Assembly: GCF_005876835.1 (NCBI RefSeq)
Contig: NZ_PPSW01000014.1
Coordinates: forward strand, 203,056-267,055
Source of the DNA: Pseudoalteromonas phenolica
GTDB taxonomy: Bacteria; Pseudomonadota; Gammaproteobacteria; Enterobacterales; Alteromonadaceae
Length of the DNA stretch: 64,000 bases
Reading direction: 5' to 3'
A program made the position numbers and the translations under genes. Positions 40,066 through 51,036 of this stretch are shown piece by piece. Numbering within the stretch: position 1 is the stretch's first letter; every line of letters starts with the position of its first letter. The notes beneath the pieces are model-generated. The model was not told the origin of the DNA. It saw only the letters and a list, made by a program, of their open reading frames with translations, and searched no databases.

Positions 40066-40803
40066 TTATTCAGCTACTTGTGAAGAAATAAGGGTACCCT
40101 CTTCTTCACCCATGATAACGCGTTTAAGCGCACCTGGTTTATTCATGTTAAATACGCTCAAAGGCATATTATGGTCACGAGCTAGCGTAAATGCCGCTAA
40201 GTCCATCACCTTTAATTCTCTATCGATCACTTCATTATAAGTCAAATGACGGTGAAGTGTCGCTTCTGGATTTTTAACAGGGTCGTCGCTGAATACACCA
40301 TCAACTTTTGTTGCTTTAATTACGGTGTCAGCTTCGATTTCAATGCCGCGTAGACACGCCGCAGAATCTGTTGTGAAGAATGGGTTACCTGTACCAGCAG
40401 AGAAGATCACTACGCGGCCAGATTTTAATAGGCTAATTGCTTCAGCCCAGTTGTATGCGTCACATACACCATTAAGCGGAATAGCAGACATAAGACGTGC
40501 GTTTACAAATGCACGGTGAAGTGCGTCACGCATTGCTAAACCATTCATTACAGTTGCTAGCATACCCATGTGGTCGCCAACTACGCGGTTCATGCCCGCT
40601 TCTGCTAATGAGCCACCACGTAAGAAGTTACCGCCACCGATAACTAAACCTACTTCTACGTCGAGTTCTACAAGCTCTTTGATTTCTTGCGCCATACGAT
40701 CCAATACTTTTGGATCGATACCAAAGCCTTCATCTCCCATTAAAGCTTCACCGCTTAATTTAAGAAGAACGCGTCTAAAAACAGGTTTTCTATTCGTAGT
40801 CAT
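40066..40803 (-). CDS. pyrH: UMP kinase
   Basis: 245 residues. Phosphorylates UMP to UDP in pyrimidine nucleotide synthesis; hexameric, GTP-activated in its family. Seen: [29 protein letters not shown], and [35 protein letters not shown]. Upstream, a terminator-like hairpin separates it from tsf. Confidence 0.98.
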   Translation of the reverse strand: MTTNRKPVFRRVLLKLSGEALMGDEGFGIDPKVLDRMAQEIKELVELDVEVGLVIGGGNFLRGGSLAEAGMNRVVGDHMGMLATVMNGLAMRDALHRAFVNARLMSAIPLNGVCDAYNWAEAISLLKSGRVVIFSAGTGNPFFTTDSAACLRGIEIEADTVIKATKVDGVFSDDPVKNPEATLHRHLTYNEVIDRELKVMDLAAFTLARDHNMPLSVFNMNKPGALKRVIMGEEEGTLISSQVAE

Positions 40804-40833
40804 AATCTCAGGGCCATATGTAAAAGTGGGGAT

Positions 40834-40873
40834 AAAAAATAACCGCGCTTATGAAACTCATAAATGCGCGGTT
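40834..40873 (-). terminator. Terminator after tsf
   Basis: Minus strand: ACCGCGCATTTATGAG and its partner TCATAAGCGCGGT, then TATTTTTTA. It lies 80 bases after the tsf stop. Confidence 0.8.
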
Positions 40874-40952
40874 ATTCTAAAGAATTTTCAGCATTGAAGC
40901 AAAAGCAAATGCTGCCTAAATGTGGCTTTTTGCCTCTGCTTCATGAGTAAAA

Positions 40953-41804
40953 TTACTCGCCTTTAGCTGCTGCGATTTGCGCTGCAACTTCTGCTGCGAA
41001 ATCTTCTTCTTTCTTCTCGATACCTTCACCAACTTCTAAACGGATGAAGTTAGAAACTGAAGCGCCTTTCTCTTTAAGGAATTCGCCAACAGATTTCTTA
41101 GGTTCCATGATGAACGCTTGACCAGTAAGAGAGATCTCACCAGTGAACTTCTTCATACGACCTACAACCATCTTCTCAGCGATTTCTGCAGGCTTACCTT
41201 CGTTCATAGCGATTTCAACTTGAACGGCTTTTTCTTTTTCAACAACTTCAGCTGGAACGTCTTCAGGGTTAAGGAAGTCAGGCTTAGAAGCAGCAACGTG
41301 CATAGCAACGTGCTTAAGTGTTTCTTCGTCAGCATCACCAGTAACAACAACACCGATACGGTCGCCGTGACGGTATGCAGAAAGCTTGTCACCATCGATG
41401 TACTCAACGCGACGAACGTTGATGTTTTCACCGATTTTAGCAACTAGAGCAACACGTGTTTCTTCGAACTGAGCTTTAAGAGCTTCGATATCACCTTTTG
41501 ACTCAACAGCAGCGTCAAGTACAGTGTTAGCGAAACCTAGGAAGTTTTCGTCTTTAGCAACGAAGTCAGTTTGACAGTTAACTTCTAGAAGTGCAGCAAA
41601 ACCTTCGCCTTGCTTGATTAGGATTGTACCTTCTGCAGCGATGTTACCCGCTTTCTTAGCAGCTTTAGCAGCACCACTCTTACGCATGTTTTCGATAGCT
41701 AGCTCGATATCACCGTTAGTTTCAGTTAGTGCTTTTTTACAATCCATCATGCCAGCGCCAGTACGCTCGCGTAATTCTTTAACTAGGGCAGCAGTTACAG
41801 CCAT
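40953..41804 (-). CDS. tsf: Elongation factor Ts
   Basis: 283 residues. Guanine nucleotide exchange factor for EF-Tu. N-terminal UBA-like domain [20 protein letters not shown], then TDFVAKNENF-like [15 protein letters not shown] that contacts EF-Tu, and the C-terminal dimerisation part. Cotranscribed with rpsB, with a conserved-type hairpin in the spacer. Confidence 0.98.
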   Translation of the reverse strand: MAVTAALVKELRERTGAGMMDCKKALTETNGDIELAIENMRKSGAAKAAKKAGNIAAEGTILIKQGEGFAALLEVNCQTDFVAKDENFLGFANTVLDAAVESKGDIEALKAQFEETRVALVAKIGENINVRRVEYIDGDKLSAYRHGDRIGVVVTGDADEETLKHVAMHVAASKPDFLNPEDVPAEVVEKEKAVQVEIAMNEGKPAEIAEKMVVGRMKKFTGEISLTGQAFIMEPKKSVGEFLKEKGASVSNFIRLEVGEGIEKKEEDFAAEVAAQIAAAKGE

Positions 41805-41864
41805 TAGTATATCCTCAAATATGAAGTTTTTTTCGGGGTGCGGAATGACCGCTCTTCAAGAATA

Positions 41865-41897
41865 TCAAGCCTTCATCTTGTTTTGATGAAGGCTTGA
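41865..41897 (-). other. Perfect hairpin in the rpsB-tsf spacer
   Basis: TCAAGCCTTCATC pairs with GATGAAGGCTTGA (13 bp, perfect) around a 7-base loop. There is no clean T-tract on the minus strand, so it is more likely a processing site, mRNA stabiliser or partial attenuator than a full terminator. Confidence 0.65.
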
Positions 41898-41907
41898 TGA
41901 CAGCTAA

Positions 41908-42636
41908 TTACTCAGCTTCTACGAAATCGTCGTTTTCAGCTTGTGCAACGATGTTGCTTTCACGACCTTCAGTGATAGCAGTTGCAACAGCACCAGTGTA
42001 AAGCTGGATAGCGCGGATCGCGTCATCGTTACCTGGTACGATGAAGTCAACACCGTCTGGGTTTGAGTTAGTATCAACTACAGATACTACTGGAATACCT
42101 AGGTTGTTAGCTTCACGGATAGCGATGTGCTCGTGGTCAGCGTCAATTACAAAGATAGCGTCTGGAAGACCGCCCATGTCTTTGATACCGCCAAGGCTCT
42201 TCTCAAGCTTTTCCATTTCACGCGTTTTCATTAGCGCTTCTTTCTTAGTAAGCTTTTCGAAAGTACCGTCTTGGCTTTGAGCTTCAAGGTCTTTAAGACG
42301 CTTGATTGATTGACGAACTGTTTTCCAGTTAGTCAACATACCACCTAACCAACGGTGATTTACATAGAACTGATCGCTTTGAAGAGCTGCTTCTTTAACT
42401 GCTTCGCTTGCAGCGCGCTTAGTACCTACGAAAAGGATTTTGCCTTTGTTAGATGCAACGTTCGATAAGAACTTAAGTGCATCGTTGAACATAGGAACAG
42501 TTTTTTCTAGGTTGATGATATGAACGCGGTTACGTGCACCGAAGATGAACGGCTTCATCTTAGGGTTCCAGTAACGTGCTTGGTGACCGAAGTGAACACC
42601 AGCTTGAAGCATATCGCGCATTGAAACGTTTGCCAT
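41908..42636 (-). CDS. rpsB: 30S ribosomal protein S2
   Basis: 242 residues. N-terminus [33 protein letters not shown] and [18 protein letters not shown] are diagnostic. Structural protein of the small subunit. Strong AGAGGAAA Shine-Dalgarno. It heads the rpsB-tsf message, with a 230-base leader. Confidence 0.98.
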   Translation of the reverse strand: MANVSMRDMLQAGVHFGHQARYWNPKMKPFIFGARNRVHIINLEKTVPMFNDALKFLSNVASNKGKILFVGTKRAASEAVKEAALQSDQFYVNHRWLGGMLTNWKTVRQSIKRLKDLEAQSQDGTFEKLTKKEALMKTREMEKLEKSLGGIKDMGGLPDAIFVIDADHEHIAIREANNLGIPVVSVVDTNSNPDGVDFIVPGNDDAIRAIQLYTGAVATAITEGRESNIVAQAENDDFVEAE

Positions 42637-42800
42637 TTTAATTTCCTCTAATATTTAGGGTTAGGCCTCCACATATCCCATAGCACCAACACGTAATATA
42701 TAATTACCTGCACCCAAGTGTATGTGTCGATATGTGTGTGTGTTAATATAAAAAGTATGTTTGTCTTAACTACAAACTATCTTGAAAGATAAATTTGTAA
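42637..42800 (-). promoter_or_regulatory. rpsB promoter and long leader (possible S2 autoregulatory RNA)
   Basis: The region between divergent rpsB and map is about 260 bases. On the minus strand an AT-rich promoter-like segment (TATATT near 42740) precedes a G-rich leader. S2 autoregulates its operon through its leader in E. coli. A leader of similar length here suggests the same, but no specific structure was verified. Confidence 0.35.
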
Positions 42801-42900
42801 AAAGACGGCGCGCTTTATACCATATTAAAGCGCCAGATTCAACGATACGACTAAAATTTGTGCGTTATTGCAAAGTGAAAAATTAACGATTGGAGCCTCA

Positions 42901-43689
42901 ATGAGTGCAGTGATTAAAACCCCTGAAGAAATCGAAAAAATGCGTGTTGCCGGTCGCTTAGCGGCTGAAGTCTTAGAAATGATTGAACCTCATGTGAAGC
43001 CTGGGGTAACAACTGAAGAGCTAAACACCATTTGTCACAATTATATTGTTGACGTTCAAGATGCGGTGCCTGCACCTCTAAATTATCATGGTTTTCCAAA
43101 ATCAATTTGTACTTCAGTTAACCATGTAATTTGTCACGGTATCCCAAATGACAAGCCTCTAAAAGACGGCGATATCATCAATATCGACATTACCGTGATC
43201 AAAGATGGCTACCACGGCGATACCTCAAAAATGTTTCATGTAGGTACGCCAAATATTCAAGGCAAACGTTTAGCCCAAATCACACAAGAAAGCTTATATC
43301 TGGCAATTAAAATGGTTAAGCCAGGTGTGCGTTTGGGTGATATCGGCGCTGCGATTCAAAAATATGCTGAAGGCTTTAGCTATTCTATTGTTCGTGAATA
43401 CTGCGGTCACGGTATTGGCGCTGAATTCCACGAAGAGCCACAGGTTATGCACTATGGTAAACCTGGCACAGGTGAAACACTGAAAGCAGGTATGTGTTTA
43501 ACGATTGAGCCTATGGTGAATGCCGGTAAGCGTCAATGTAAACTACTTAAAGATGGTTGGACGGTTGTCACTAAAGACCGTAGCTTGTCAGCTCAGTGGG
43601 AGCATACTTTGCTTGTTACTGACAATGGTGTTGAAATTTTAACGCTCCGTAATGATGAGACGATAGATCGTATTATTGAGCACAAATAA
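42901..43689 (+). CDS. map: Methionine aminopeptidase type I
   Basis: 262 residues from the ATG at 42901, with GGAG 7 bases upstream (an earlier in-frame start lacks one). Removes N-terminal Met from nascent proteins. Metal ligands lie in the usual blocks: NIDITV, HGDTSKMF, CGHGIGAEFHEEP, LTIEPMV and SAQWEHT. Divergent from rpsB, the usual arrangement. Confidence 0.97.
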   Translation: MSAVIKTPEEIEKMRVAGRLAAEVLEMIEPHVKPGVTTEELNTICHNYIVDVQDAVPAPLNYHGFPKSICTSVNHVICHGIPNDKPLKDGDIINIDITVIKDGYHGDTSKMFHVGTPNIQGKRLAQITQESLYLAIKMVKPGVRLGDIGAAIQKYAEGFSYSIVREYCGHGIGAEFHEEPQVMHYGKPGTGETLKAGMCLTIEPMVNAGKRQCKLLKDGWTVVTKDRSLSAQWEHTLLVTDNGVEILTLRNDETIDRIIEHK

Positions 43690-43713
43690 GCAATCGCCTG
43701 TTAATCTAAAAAA

Positions 43714-43746
43714 ATGCCAGTGTTGATACTGGCATTTTTTGTTTTT
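43714..43746 (+). terminator. Terminator after map
   Basis: TGCCAGTGTTGATACTGGCA hairpin, preceded by an A-run and followed by TTTTTTGTTTTT. Confidence 0.9.
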
Positions 43747-43887
43747 AGGATAACAAAACAACTTAACTGATTACCTTCTGAACGTTCTACTAGCTTCATA
43801 GCCCTCTCCACTCGCAATTCTCAGCAACTTAGTGTAAAACTTACTAAGCGCTCATCAATTCATTTGATAAAAAATCAGGGATATTCC

Positions 43888-46506
43888 GTGGCATTACCCA
43901 ATAAATTAAAAACGCTTCTTGATTCAGCTAACACACTCGATGATTTTAAAGACTGCTCCGCTTTTTTTTACAAATGGCTCGGCAATGAATTTTCAAAGCA
44001 GCCTGTAAAACACCTCATTCGCGCACGTGCCGAATTTGTAGACCTAATGCTACAAAAGCTTTATGTCATTACAAGTTTAAACAAACATGATGATATCGCA
44101 CTAATTGCTGTTGGCGGGTATGGTCGAGGCGAGTTACATCCTTATTCTGATATCGATTTTTTGGTTTTAGTTCAAGATGAGCCCAACGACCAATTAAAAG
44201 AGTCGCTTGGTCAGTTTGTTACCCATTTGTGGGATCTGGGTTTAGAGATAGGTCACAGTGTTCGTACACATGAACAAGTTTTAGAACAAAAAAAACAAGA
44301 CGTGCACTTCACCACCAGCTTACTTGAGTGCCGCTTAATCAGTGGTAATGAATTAGAATTTGAACGCCTAAAAAGTCACATCATTGAAACACCTATCTGG
44401 CGCTCAGAAGAGTTCTTTATCGCCAAAGTTGATGAGCAAAAAATTCGTCGTAAGAAATGTCATGGTACGGCATACAATCTCGAGCCAAATGTAAAAGAAA
44501 ACCCAGGTGGTCTGCGTGACCTGCAAACCATATTCTGGGTGGCAAAAAAACATTTCCACGCAGAAACACTTAGAGAACTCATCAGCCACGGTTACCTCAC
44601 CCATGAAGAATATCAAGAGCTACTCGAATGTATCGAAAACCTCTGGAATATTCGTTTTGCTCTTCACCTTGCAGCTGGCAGAAACGAAAACCGTTTATTA
44701 TTCGACTACCAACCTCATGCAGCTGAATTATTAGGCTTTGGCTCTGAGGGGAAAGCCTCTGTAGAGCGCATGATGAAGCGCCTATTTAGGATCATGAGCC
44801 GCGTGCGCGAAATGAACCAAATGCTACTGTCATATTTTGAACAAAGTATCTTGGTTGACCAAGTGAACTATCAACCTCAACCGCTCGATAAAAACTTTGA
44901 GCGTGTGGGTAATCGTATTCAAGTCACCGATCCTTCAGTTTTCTTCAAGCGTGAACATATTTTTGTGTTGTTTGAGCATATTGCTGATAACCCTGAAATC
45001 ACTGATATTGAGCCCAACACACTAAGAACCATGCGCCAAGTCCGCCGTCGTCTACTTGGTGATTTACAAGATTACGCAGGGTGTAGAGATGCCTTCTTAC
45101 GCTTAATCAAACACCCGAATGGCATGGGTCGAGCGTTCACCCTGATGCACAAGCACGGCATTATTGCCGCCTACTTACCACAGTGGCGTAATATTTTTGG
45201 ACAAATGCAGTTCGACTTATTCCATGCTTACACCGTAGATGAACATACCCATAAGCTGATAAATAACATCTATAAGTATTTCGATAAAAGTAAACAAAAA
45301 GATTTCCCTATTTGCTCAGCAATTGTCACCGGCATGGACAAACCTGAGCTACTTTACCTTGCTGGTATTTTTCATGATATTGCCAAAGGCCGCGGTGGTG
45401 ACCACTCTGAACTTGGGGCCGTTGATGCCAGTACCTTTTGTAAAGTGCATGGTTTTAGTAATTCAGAAGCCCGTTTAGTGGCTTGGCTGGTTGAAAACCA
45501 TTTATTGATGTCGGTTACTGCACAACGAAAAGACATTAACGACCCCGATGTTATTGCTGAATTTGCATCTCGCGTCAAAAATGAACGCCAACTAGATTAT
45601 TTATATTGCTTAACTGTTGCAGACATCCGAGCAACCAACGATAACCTTTGGAATGATTGGAAAAATACCCTGCTACGTGAACTGTATTTGCATACACAAC
45701 GTGCTTTGAGAGCGGGTCTTGAAAACCCAATGGACATGCGTGACCAAATTCGTGATAAGAAGCAGCAAGCCAAGCAGCGCCTAATTGAACTTGGCTTTGA
45801 AGAGAGCCAGATTGACTTTATTTGGTCTCGTTTTAAAGCTAACTATTTTACAGGTTTCACCGAACAACAAATTTCATGGCAGTCTGAACACTTATTAAAA
45901 GTAAAAGACTTAAACCGCTTTAGTGTTATTGTCGGTGAAAAACCACTTCACGGGGGCACACAAGTATTTGTTTATAGCCCTTATGAAGCCAGTTTATTCG
46001 CTAAGTTAGTGAGTGTTATCGGCTCTAAAAAAGCACAAGTTCAACACGCGCAAGTCATGACGACTAAAGACGGCTTCGTGGTCTTTAACTTTGTCATTTT
46101 AGAGCAAAGTGGTGATGCTGTATCAGTAAACCGAGCTCGCTCAATTCGTAAAGGCATTGAGTCATTACTTCAAGATCCGAAGAAAAAGATCAGAGTGAAG
46201 AAGAATCGCTCTCATCGCTTTAAAGACTTTAATATCAAACCTAAGGTGATTGTGCGTCCACATGCACGTGCAAATCGCAATCTCATAGAAATTCAAGCCA
46301 TCGATATCCCAGGTTTATTGACCAAGATTGCAGAGGTATTTCAGGCTAATTCACTGCATATTCATGCCGCACGTATTACAACAGTCGGCGAACGTGCAGA
46401 AGACTTTTTCGTCATTTCAAATAAAGATTATCAAGCCCTCGATGAAGAGCATAAAGTAACACTTCAACGAGACTTAATGAAAAAATTAAACGCAGAAACA
46501 AATTAG
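43888..46506 (+). CDS. glnD: Bifunctional uridylyltransferase/uridylyl-removing enzyme GlnD
   Basis: 872 residues from a GTG at 43888 with AGGGAT 6 bases upstream; a TTG 8 codons earlier is the alternative. Senses glutamine and modifies PII proteins. The nucleotidyltransferase domain has [18 protein letters not shown] (from residue 76; D88, D90). The HD domain has [16 protein letters not shown]. Two C-terminal ACT domains bind glutamine ([20 protein letters not shown] and [26 protein letters not shown]). Between map and dapD, as in E. coli. Confidence 0.97.
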   Translation: MALPNKLKTLLDSANTLDDFKDCSAFFYKWLGNEFSKQPVKHLIRARAEFVDLMLQKLYVITSLNKHDDIALIAVGGYGRGELHPYSDIDFLVLVQDEPNDQLKESLGQFVTHLWDLGLEIGHSVRTHEQVLEQKKQDVHFTTSLLECRLISGNELEFERLKSHIIETPIWRSEEFFIAKVDEQKIRRKKCHGTAYNLEPNVKENPGGLRDLQTIFWVAKKHFHAETLRELISHGYLTHEEYQELLECIENLWNIRFALHLAAGRNENRLLFDYQPHAAELLGFGSEGKASVERMMKRLFRIMSRVREMNQMLLSYFEQSILVDQVNYQPQPLDKNFERVGNRIQVTDPSVFFKREHIFVLFEHIADNPEITDIEPNTLRTMRQVRRRLLGDLQDYAGCRDAFLRLIKHPNGMGRAFTLMHKHGIIAAYLPQWRNIFGQMQFDLFHAYTVDEHTHKLINNIYKYFDKSKQKDFPICSAIVTGMDKPELLYLAGIFHDIAKGRGGDHSELGAVDASTFCKVHGFSNSEARLVAWLVENHLLMSVTAQRKDINDPDVIAEFASRVKNERQLDYLYCLTVADIRATNDNLWNDWKNTLLRELYLHTQRALRAGLENPMDMRDQIRDKKQQAKQRLIELGFEESQIDFIWSRFKANYFTGFTEQQISWQSEHLLKVKDLNRFSVIVGEKPLHGGTQVFVYSPYEASLFAKLVSVIGSKKAQVQHAQVMTTKDGFVVFNFVILEQSGDAVSVNRARSIRKGIESLLQDPKKKIRVKKNRSHRFKDFNIKPKVIVRPHARANRNLIEIQAIDIPGLLTKIAEVFQANSLHIHAARITTVGERAEDFFVISNKDYQALDEEHKVTLQRDLMKKLNAETN

Positions 46507-46514
46507 AGGAAACT

Positions 46515-47342
46515 ATGTCAGATTTAAAAACCATCATCGAACAAGCATGGGAGCAACGTGATGGCATTACTCCTACACAAGTGAGCGACGAAGTTAAAGA
46601 TGCAATCATTCAATCTCTTTCATTGCTAGATTCTGGTGCTGCGCGAGTTGCAGAAAAGATCAGCGGTGAATGGGTTGTGCATCAGTGGCTTAAAAAAGCG
46701 GTACTGCTGTCTTTCCGTATTCGTGATAACCAACCAATGAACGATGGCGTAAACCAGTTTTATGACAAGGTGCCACTTAAATTTTCTGACTACACGCCAG
46801 AGCAATTCCAACAAGGCGGAATGCGCGTTGTACCAAACGCTGTAGCACGTCAGGGCAGCTTTGTAGGTAAGAACGTGGTACTTATGCCTTCTTACGTGAA
46901 CATTGGTGCTTATGTTGATGAAGGCACTATGGTTGATACATGGGCAACAGTTGGTTCATGTGCACAGATTGGTAAAAACGTGCACCTTTCTGGTGGTGTA
47001 GGTATTGGTGGTGTATTAGAGCCATTACAAGCAAACCCAACCATCATCGAAGATAACTGTTTTATAGGTGCACGCTCTGAAATCGTTGAAGGCGTCATTG
47101 TTGAAGAAGGCGCGGTTATCTCAATGGGCGTATACATTTCTCAAAGTACGCGTATTTACGACCGTGAAACAGGCGAAATCCACTATGGTCGCGTACCAGC
47201 AGGTGCGGTAGTTGTGCCAGGTTCACTACCAAGCAAAGATGGCTCACACAGCCTTTACGCAGCGATTATTGTGAAGAAAGTTGACCAGCAAACTCGTGAA
47301 AAAGTAGGTATCAACGCCCTACTTCGCTCTGTCGATGAGTAA
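46515..47342 (+). CDS. dapD: Tetrahydrodipicolinate N-succinyltransferase
   Basis: 275 residues. Succinylates tetrahydrodipicolinate on the lysine/diaminopimelate route. N-terminal helical domain, then left-handed beta-helix repeats ([49 protein letters not shown]). Eight bases after glnD with AGAGGAAA before the start, so likely one operon. A clear terminator follows. Confidence 0.98.
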   Translation: MSDLKTIIEQAWEQRDGITPTQVSDEVKDAIIQSLSLLDSGAARVAEKISGEWVVHQWLKKAVLLSFRIRDNQPMNDGVNQFYDKVPLKFSDYTPEQFQQGGMRVVPNAVARQGSFVGKNVVLMPSYVNIGAYVDEGTMVDTWATVGSCAQIGKNVHLSGGVGIGGVLEPLQANPTIIEDNCFIGARSEIVEGVIVEEGAVISMGVYISQSTRIYDRETGEIHYGRVPAGAVVVPGSLPSKDGSHSLYAAIIVKKVDQQTREKVGINALLRSVDE

Positions 47343-47363
47343 TCAATAGAAGAACGAGAAAAG

Positions 47364-47396
47364 GCCGCAATCATTGACGATTTGCGGCTTTTTTTA
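47364..47396 (+). terminator. Terminator after dapD
   Basis: GCCGCAA and TTGCGGC around an 11-base loop, then TTTTTTTATT. Confidence 0.9.
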
Positions 47397-47414
47397 TTCG
47401 ATTTTATGAAGTGA

Positions 47415-48002
47415 TTAGTTACAACTTAAACCTTGAAGATCATACTGCTTAAACTGTCTTTGGTTATCTGCTGTAAAGCTGATGGTGAGTTGCTCAAACG
47501 GCTCATAGCTTTCAATGGCGAGTGCTTTACCAAGCCACGGCTCTTTTACCACCGATAACAACTCGTAAAACCCAAACCCTTTATCACACATAATATTAAT
47601 ATCGTGAAATGCAGTCAGAAGCTTACCCGGTGCTTGGCTTTGAATACTGATATTGGCTTGTTCAATGTAGTTATCTGCCTTGGTGCCATTAAACACATAA
47701 TAAACCGATGTGATACTCAGCATGATGACTTGAACAGAAGCAACGAACATCAAAGGCAATACTGCCAGTTTCACCTTACTGCTCACCTCATTGTGTTTCA
47801 CAAAGTAAATCAGTAGCCAACAACCGGCAATGACCATGACTAATTTCAGTGGCACTAAAAGCACACTGAAATAGTACATGAGCTTTTCACTGCCCCACTT
47901 TAAGCCAAATGCATTTTCGAACCAACTACTTTCAATTGCTGGCATCACAATTAAAATACTGCTGAGCAAAAACACCCATTTAAATTGTTGTAACTTCAAC
48001 AT
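47415..48002 (-). CDS. Membrane protein of unknown function, 195 residues
   Basis: Three predicted membrane helices in the first 110 residues (WVFLLSSILIVMPAIES, YYFSVLLVPLKLVMVIAGCWLLIYFV, LAVLPLMFVASVQVIMLSI), then a soluble domain of about 85 residues with two Cys (IMCDKGF and GLSCN-end). No family recognised. It begins one base after the yqcA stop, so it probably belongs to the yqcC-truC-yqcA transcript. Confidence 0.72.
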   Translation of the reverse strand: MLKLQQFKWVFLLSSILIVMPAIESSWFENAFGLKWGSEKLMYYFSVLLVPLKLVMVIAGCWLLIYFVKHNEVSSKVKLAVLPLMFVASVQVIMLSITSVYYVFNGTKADNYIEQANISIQSQAPGKLLTAFHDINIMCDKGFGFYELLSVVKEPWLGKALAIESYEPFEQLTISFTADNQRQFKQYDLQGLSCN

Positions 48003-48003
48003 A

Positions 48004-48444
48004 TTAAAGGGTTTTCTGCCACTCTGTTAACCAGGCTTCAACCACTTCCCATGGTTCAAAATACTCACACGCATCGACATCTAAACGCGGTGAAGTTTGT
48101 TGTGCATTCAATTCTTGTAATAAAGCATCGACTTGCTTGCCCGCGCCACAATAGGTGTCACCGTAGCTTGAGTCGCCCAAGGAGATCACCCCAGCTTTTT
48201 TACCTTCTAATCTCGGAGACTGACTACGTAACTGCATAATCAATGGCTCAATGTTATCTGGCAGATCGCCAGAGCCTGTGGTCGAGGTAATAAACAAAGC
48301 CACTTCAGCGGCTTTTAAATCATCGATGCTTGCGCTTTCAAACAAGCTCACTTGATGTGACGCTGACAAAACAGTTTGCACCTGTTCAGCTAAATTCTGT
48401 GCATTGCCATACACACTGCCTACAAAAATTGAAATTGATGCCAT
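48004..48444 (-). CDS. yqcA: Flavodoxin-like protein YqcA
   Basis: 146 residues from the ATG at 48444, which overlaps the truC stop (TAATG). FMN-binding flavodoxin fold: phosphate loop GSVYGNAQNLAEQV, 50s-loop TSTTGSGDLPDNI and 90s-loop SLGDSSYGDTYCGAGKQVD. The order yqcC-truC-yqcA is that of E. coli, so I name it YqcA rather than MioC. It donates electrons to an unknown partner, perhaps related to tRNA modification given truC. Confidence 0.9.
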   Translation of the reverse strand: MASISIFVGSVYGNAQNLAEQVQTVLSASHQVSLFESASIDDLKAAEVALFITSTTGSGDLPDNIEPLIMQLRSQSPRLEGKKAGVISLGDSSYGDTYCGAGKQVDALLQELNAQQTSPRLDVDACEYFEPWEVVEAWLTEWQKTL

Positions 48445-49178
48445 TATTGATAATCCTGTTCGCTGCTGGGCCACCCCAACTGCGCACAGATATTTAGCAT
48501 CTCTTCGCCTAGGTTTGCCCGAATGGTAATTTCTTGTTTTGTATAAGGATGAACAAACTTTAACCGAGTTGCAAATAACATAAGGCGTTGTAAGCCAAAA
48601 TGATCAAAGAAAAAGTGATTATGCTTGTTATCACCATGATTCACATCACCCAAAATAGGATGTGCCAAATGCTTTAAATGACGGCGAATTTGATGCTTGC
48701 GGCCGGTTTTAGGAAAACACTCCACCAGCGAATAGCGAATACTCGGGAATTTCCCAAAAGGAATGGGCAAACTTGCCTGATGTAAACAGTTAAATTCTGT
48801 TTGCGCTTCTTGCGGTGCTTTATCTTGATCGGCAAATTTGTCGGCGATTTTATCTAAATGCTCTTTTAAAGGCCTGTCTAGATAAACATGCTCTGGCGCA
48901 AAACCTCGCACCAGTGCCAAATAACGTTTTTCGATTTTGCCCTCAATGAATACTTGGTTCATATCTCTAGCTGCTTCTGAGCTGAGTGCAAATAACAAAA
49001 TACCACTTGTAGGACGGTCTAATCGATGCACCGGAAATACGTGCTGACCGAGCTGATCACGCAACATTTGCATAGCAAATTGGGTTTCGCGTTTATCTAA
49101 AAATGAACGATGTACCAATAAGCCAGAAGGCTTGTTAATCGCCACATAGTTTTCGTCTTGATAGACAATCTCAAGCAT
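48444..49178 (-). CDS. truC: tRNA pseudouridine(65) synthase
   Basis: 244 residues, RluA-type pseudouridine synthase acting on U65 of tRNAs. Active-site block HRLDRPTSGILLFALSSEAA with the catalytic Asp, plus GRKHQIRRHLKHLAHPILGDVNHGD. The short N-terminus without an S4 domain fits TruC. It lies between yqcC and yqcA. Confidence 0.95.
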   Translation of the reverse strand: MLEIVYQDENYVAINKPSGLLVHRSFLDKRETQFAMQMLRDQLGQHVFPVHRLDRPTSGILLFALSSEAARDMNQVFIEGKIEKRYLALVRGFAPEHVYLDRPLKEHLDKIADKFADQDKAPQEAQTEFNCLHQASLPIPFGKFPSIRYSLVECFPKTGRKHQIRRHLKHLAHPILGDVNHGDNKHNHFFFDHFGLQRLMLFATRLKFVHPYTKQEITIRANLGEEMLNICAQLGWPSSEQDYQ

Positions 49179-49190
49179 GATCTTTCTCTT

Positions 49191-49520
49191 TTAATTCTGT
49201 TGTAAGCTTTCGTCTAACTTGGTCAGTAGACTTAAAATCTGTGGATACTGCGGGTGAGAGGAAAAGCTCATTTCAGCCATGGGTGCAATCGACATATTGG
49301 CAGGTAGTGCCATGCCTTGCTCTATCATCAAGGCCATTTTAGGAATAAATACAAACTGCAACCACTGCTCAAATGTCATTACATCACAACAAAATGGCGC
49401 GGTAGAATTTAGCTTCTCAGACTCAATGTTTTCACTTTGCCAAAGCTTGGCGATGCGTAATACCGCTTCGAGCTCTTTCAATAAGGTGTAAACTGTTTGG
49501 TATTGGGCGTGACTCATCAT
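49191..49520 (-). CDS. yqcC: YqcC family protein
   Basis: 109 residues, helical, matching the YqcC family by its WLQFVFIPKMALMIEQGMALP block. Function unknown; structurally a small helical bundle. First gene of the yqcC-truC-yqcA operon. In E. coli this gene adjoins csrB, and here CsrB-like genes also lie nearby. Confidence 0.88.
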   Translation of the reverse strand: MMSHAQYQTVYTLLKELEAVLRIAKLWQSENIESEKLNSTAPFCCDVMTFEQWLQFVFIPKMALMIEQGMALPANMSIAPMAEMSFSSHPQYPQILSLLTKLDESLQQN

Positions 49521-49657
49521 ACCGACTCTTAATAGACTATTTCAAACCCGCGAATTATAGCCCAGCTAACTTCTTTACAGTAGCTTTACGGCTTCGCTTA
49601 TCAAGTGCCGATAAAATCCGTATAATTCGGCTAATTTAAAATTTGCATGAGCGAACT

Positions 49658-50686
49658 ATGACTGCGCATATTTCTACTTTAGGTGATCTTCTTAACACAG
49701 CTGGCACACAGTGGCGTGTTTACGACATGGGTCGAAAAATCACTAAAATTGATAAAGCCCTCTTCAATCAACTTGAAAACGGTCAGGTACCTTACCCTTA
49801 CCCGCTTGCTGGTCATGCCCTGATAGCCATTCAATTTTGGGATAATCAAGCCACCGCTGATCCGTATGTATGGTTTTTAAAAATGCCCCTTGATGAGCAA
49901 AGTAAGTTAGTGCTTGCAAGCCGCGACCACTTTGCAAATATGGTACTTGAAGCATTAGGTACTGAGTTAACGGGCGAGCAAGCCGATGGCAAACTAGACA
50001 ATAACCCGTATGTATTTACACCCAATGCCAATAAACTTGCCGCATTCAATGCACTTTTAAAAACTGAATTAAAGCGCCCTGCATCTCAGTATTATGAATT
50101 TACCGAGCAATTTTTTGCTGGCAACTTAACTGACGATGCGTGGCAAAGTATTGCGGTGCAAGGCTTAGCTGATTTTGCATTTAGACTCGATCACGGCCAA
50201 AACAGCACTAATATCGCTAATTCTTGGACAAGCTTACCGCAAGAAGTTCAGCAGCCTTTAAGTGCGATGCTTGAACATGTTGAAATTAACACACAACTTG
50301 CAGAATTGTTCTTTGCGCAATGTGAACTGGCAATCGCAGAAAATAATTTAAACCTATTAATTAATAACATGCGCGCGCTTTCGGGTAGCAAAGCACAAGG
50401 GTTAAAATCTCAGTTAATCGAGCAAGTTCTTACAAGCGAATTAGGCAGCCAACCAGACGTGTTACTGACCTTAGCTGGCCGTTATTGGCTATGCTTTGAA
50501 AAACCAGAAGCCCTATTCAAACTACTTGATTTAGCTGCCAATAATGAACAAATGCCTGAGTTATTCCCAAGTATTTTTGCTGACTTAGTTGCAATTCCGT
50601 CACTTCGCCCACACGTACTAGGTATTCTTCGAGCAGAAAATCGCAGCGACACACTATCTCGTGCGATTGGTAGGTTATTCTCTTAA
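49658..50686 (+). CDS. DUF3549 family protein
   Basis: 342 residues from the ATG at 49658. The N-terminus THISTLGDLLNTAGTQWRVYDMGRKITKI and the aromatic YPYPLAGHALIAIQFWD block are typical of DUF3549, found in Alteromonadales and Vibrionales. The C-terminal half is HEAT-like helical. No function known. Its stop overlaps the start of the next gene by one base. Confidence 0.85.
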   Translation: MTAHISTLGDLLNTAGTQWRVYDMGRKITKIDKALFNQLENGQVPYPYPLAGHALIAIQFWDNQATADPYVWFLKMPLDEQSKLVLASRDHFANMVLEALGTELTGEQADGKLDNNPYVFTPNANKLAAFNALLKTELKRPASQYYEFTEQFFAGNLTDDAWQSIAVQGLADFAFRLDHGQNSTNIANSWTSLPQEVQQPLSAMLEHVEINTQLAELFFAQCELAIAENNLNLLINNMRALSGSKAQGLKSQLIEQVLTSELGSQPDVLLTLAGRYWLCFEKPEALFKLLDLAANNEQMPELFPSIFADLVAIPSLRPHVLGILRAENRSDTLSRAIGRLFS

Positions 50687-50988
50687 TGGCATCTCTCTGG
50701 CTTTTTATTGTTATCGGTAGCGTTATCGGCTTTTTTTGGTATAGCCGTAAAATCGCAGAAGCCGCAAGCGAACATGCACAAAGACAAGCAAAGCAATTGC
50801 AAGTGCAGTTGCTCAGTGTCGCCTGTAAAAAAGTGCTACCCGGCATTTTAAAAAATGGTCGTTTGGGAATAAAAAGTCAGTTTTTGTTTGAATTTAGCTC
50901 AGACGGCGAGAGTTTATATCAAGGTTATTTGTATCTTGAAAATGAGAAGCTAGTACAAGCTGATATTCCACCGCATCGTTTGGGGTAA
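50686..50988 (+). CDS. DUF3301 family protein
   Basis: 100 residues: one N-terminal membrane helix (about 4-20), a basic cytosolic helix (EHAQRQAKQLQVQLL), a VACKKVLPG motif and a small beta domain (FLFEFSSDGESLYQGYLYLENEKL). Recognised as DUF3301. Overlaps the DUF3549 gene by one base, so translation is probably coupled. Confidence 0.85.
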   Translation: MASLWLFIVIGSVIGFFWYSRKIAEAASEHAQRQAKQLQVQLLSVACKKVLPGILKNGRLGIKSQFLFEFSSDGESLYQGYLYLENEKLVQADIPPHRLG

Positions 50989-51005
50989 TAAAACAAAGGT
51001 TCCAG

Positions 51006-51036
51006 AAAAAACTAAGGCGCAACATAAGTCGCGCCT
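51006..51036 (-). terminator. Terminator of CsrB copy 1
   Basis: Minus strand: GGCGC-GACTTATGTT-GCGCC, then TTAGTTTTTT. Confidence 0.85.
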
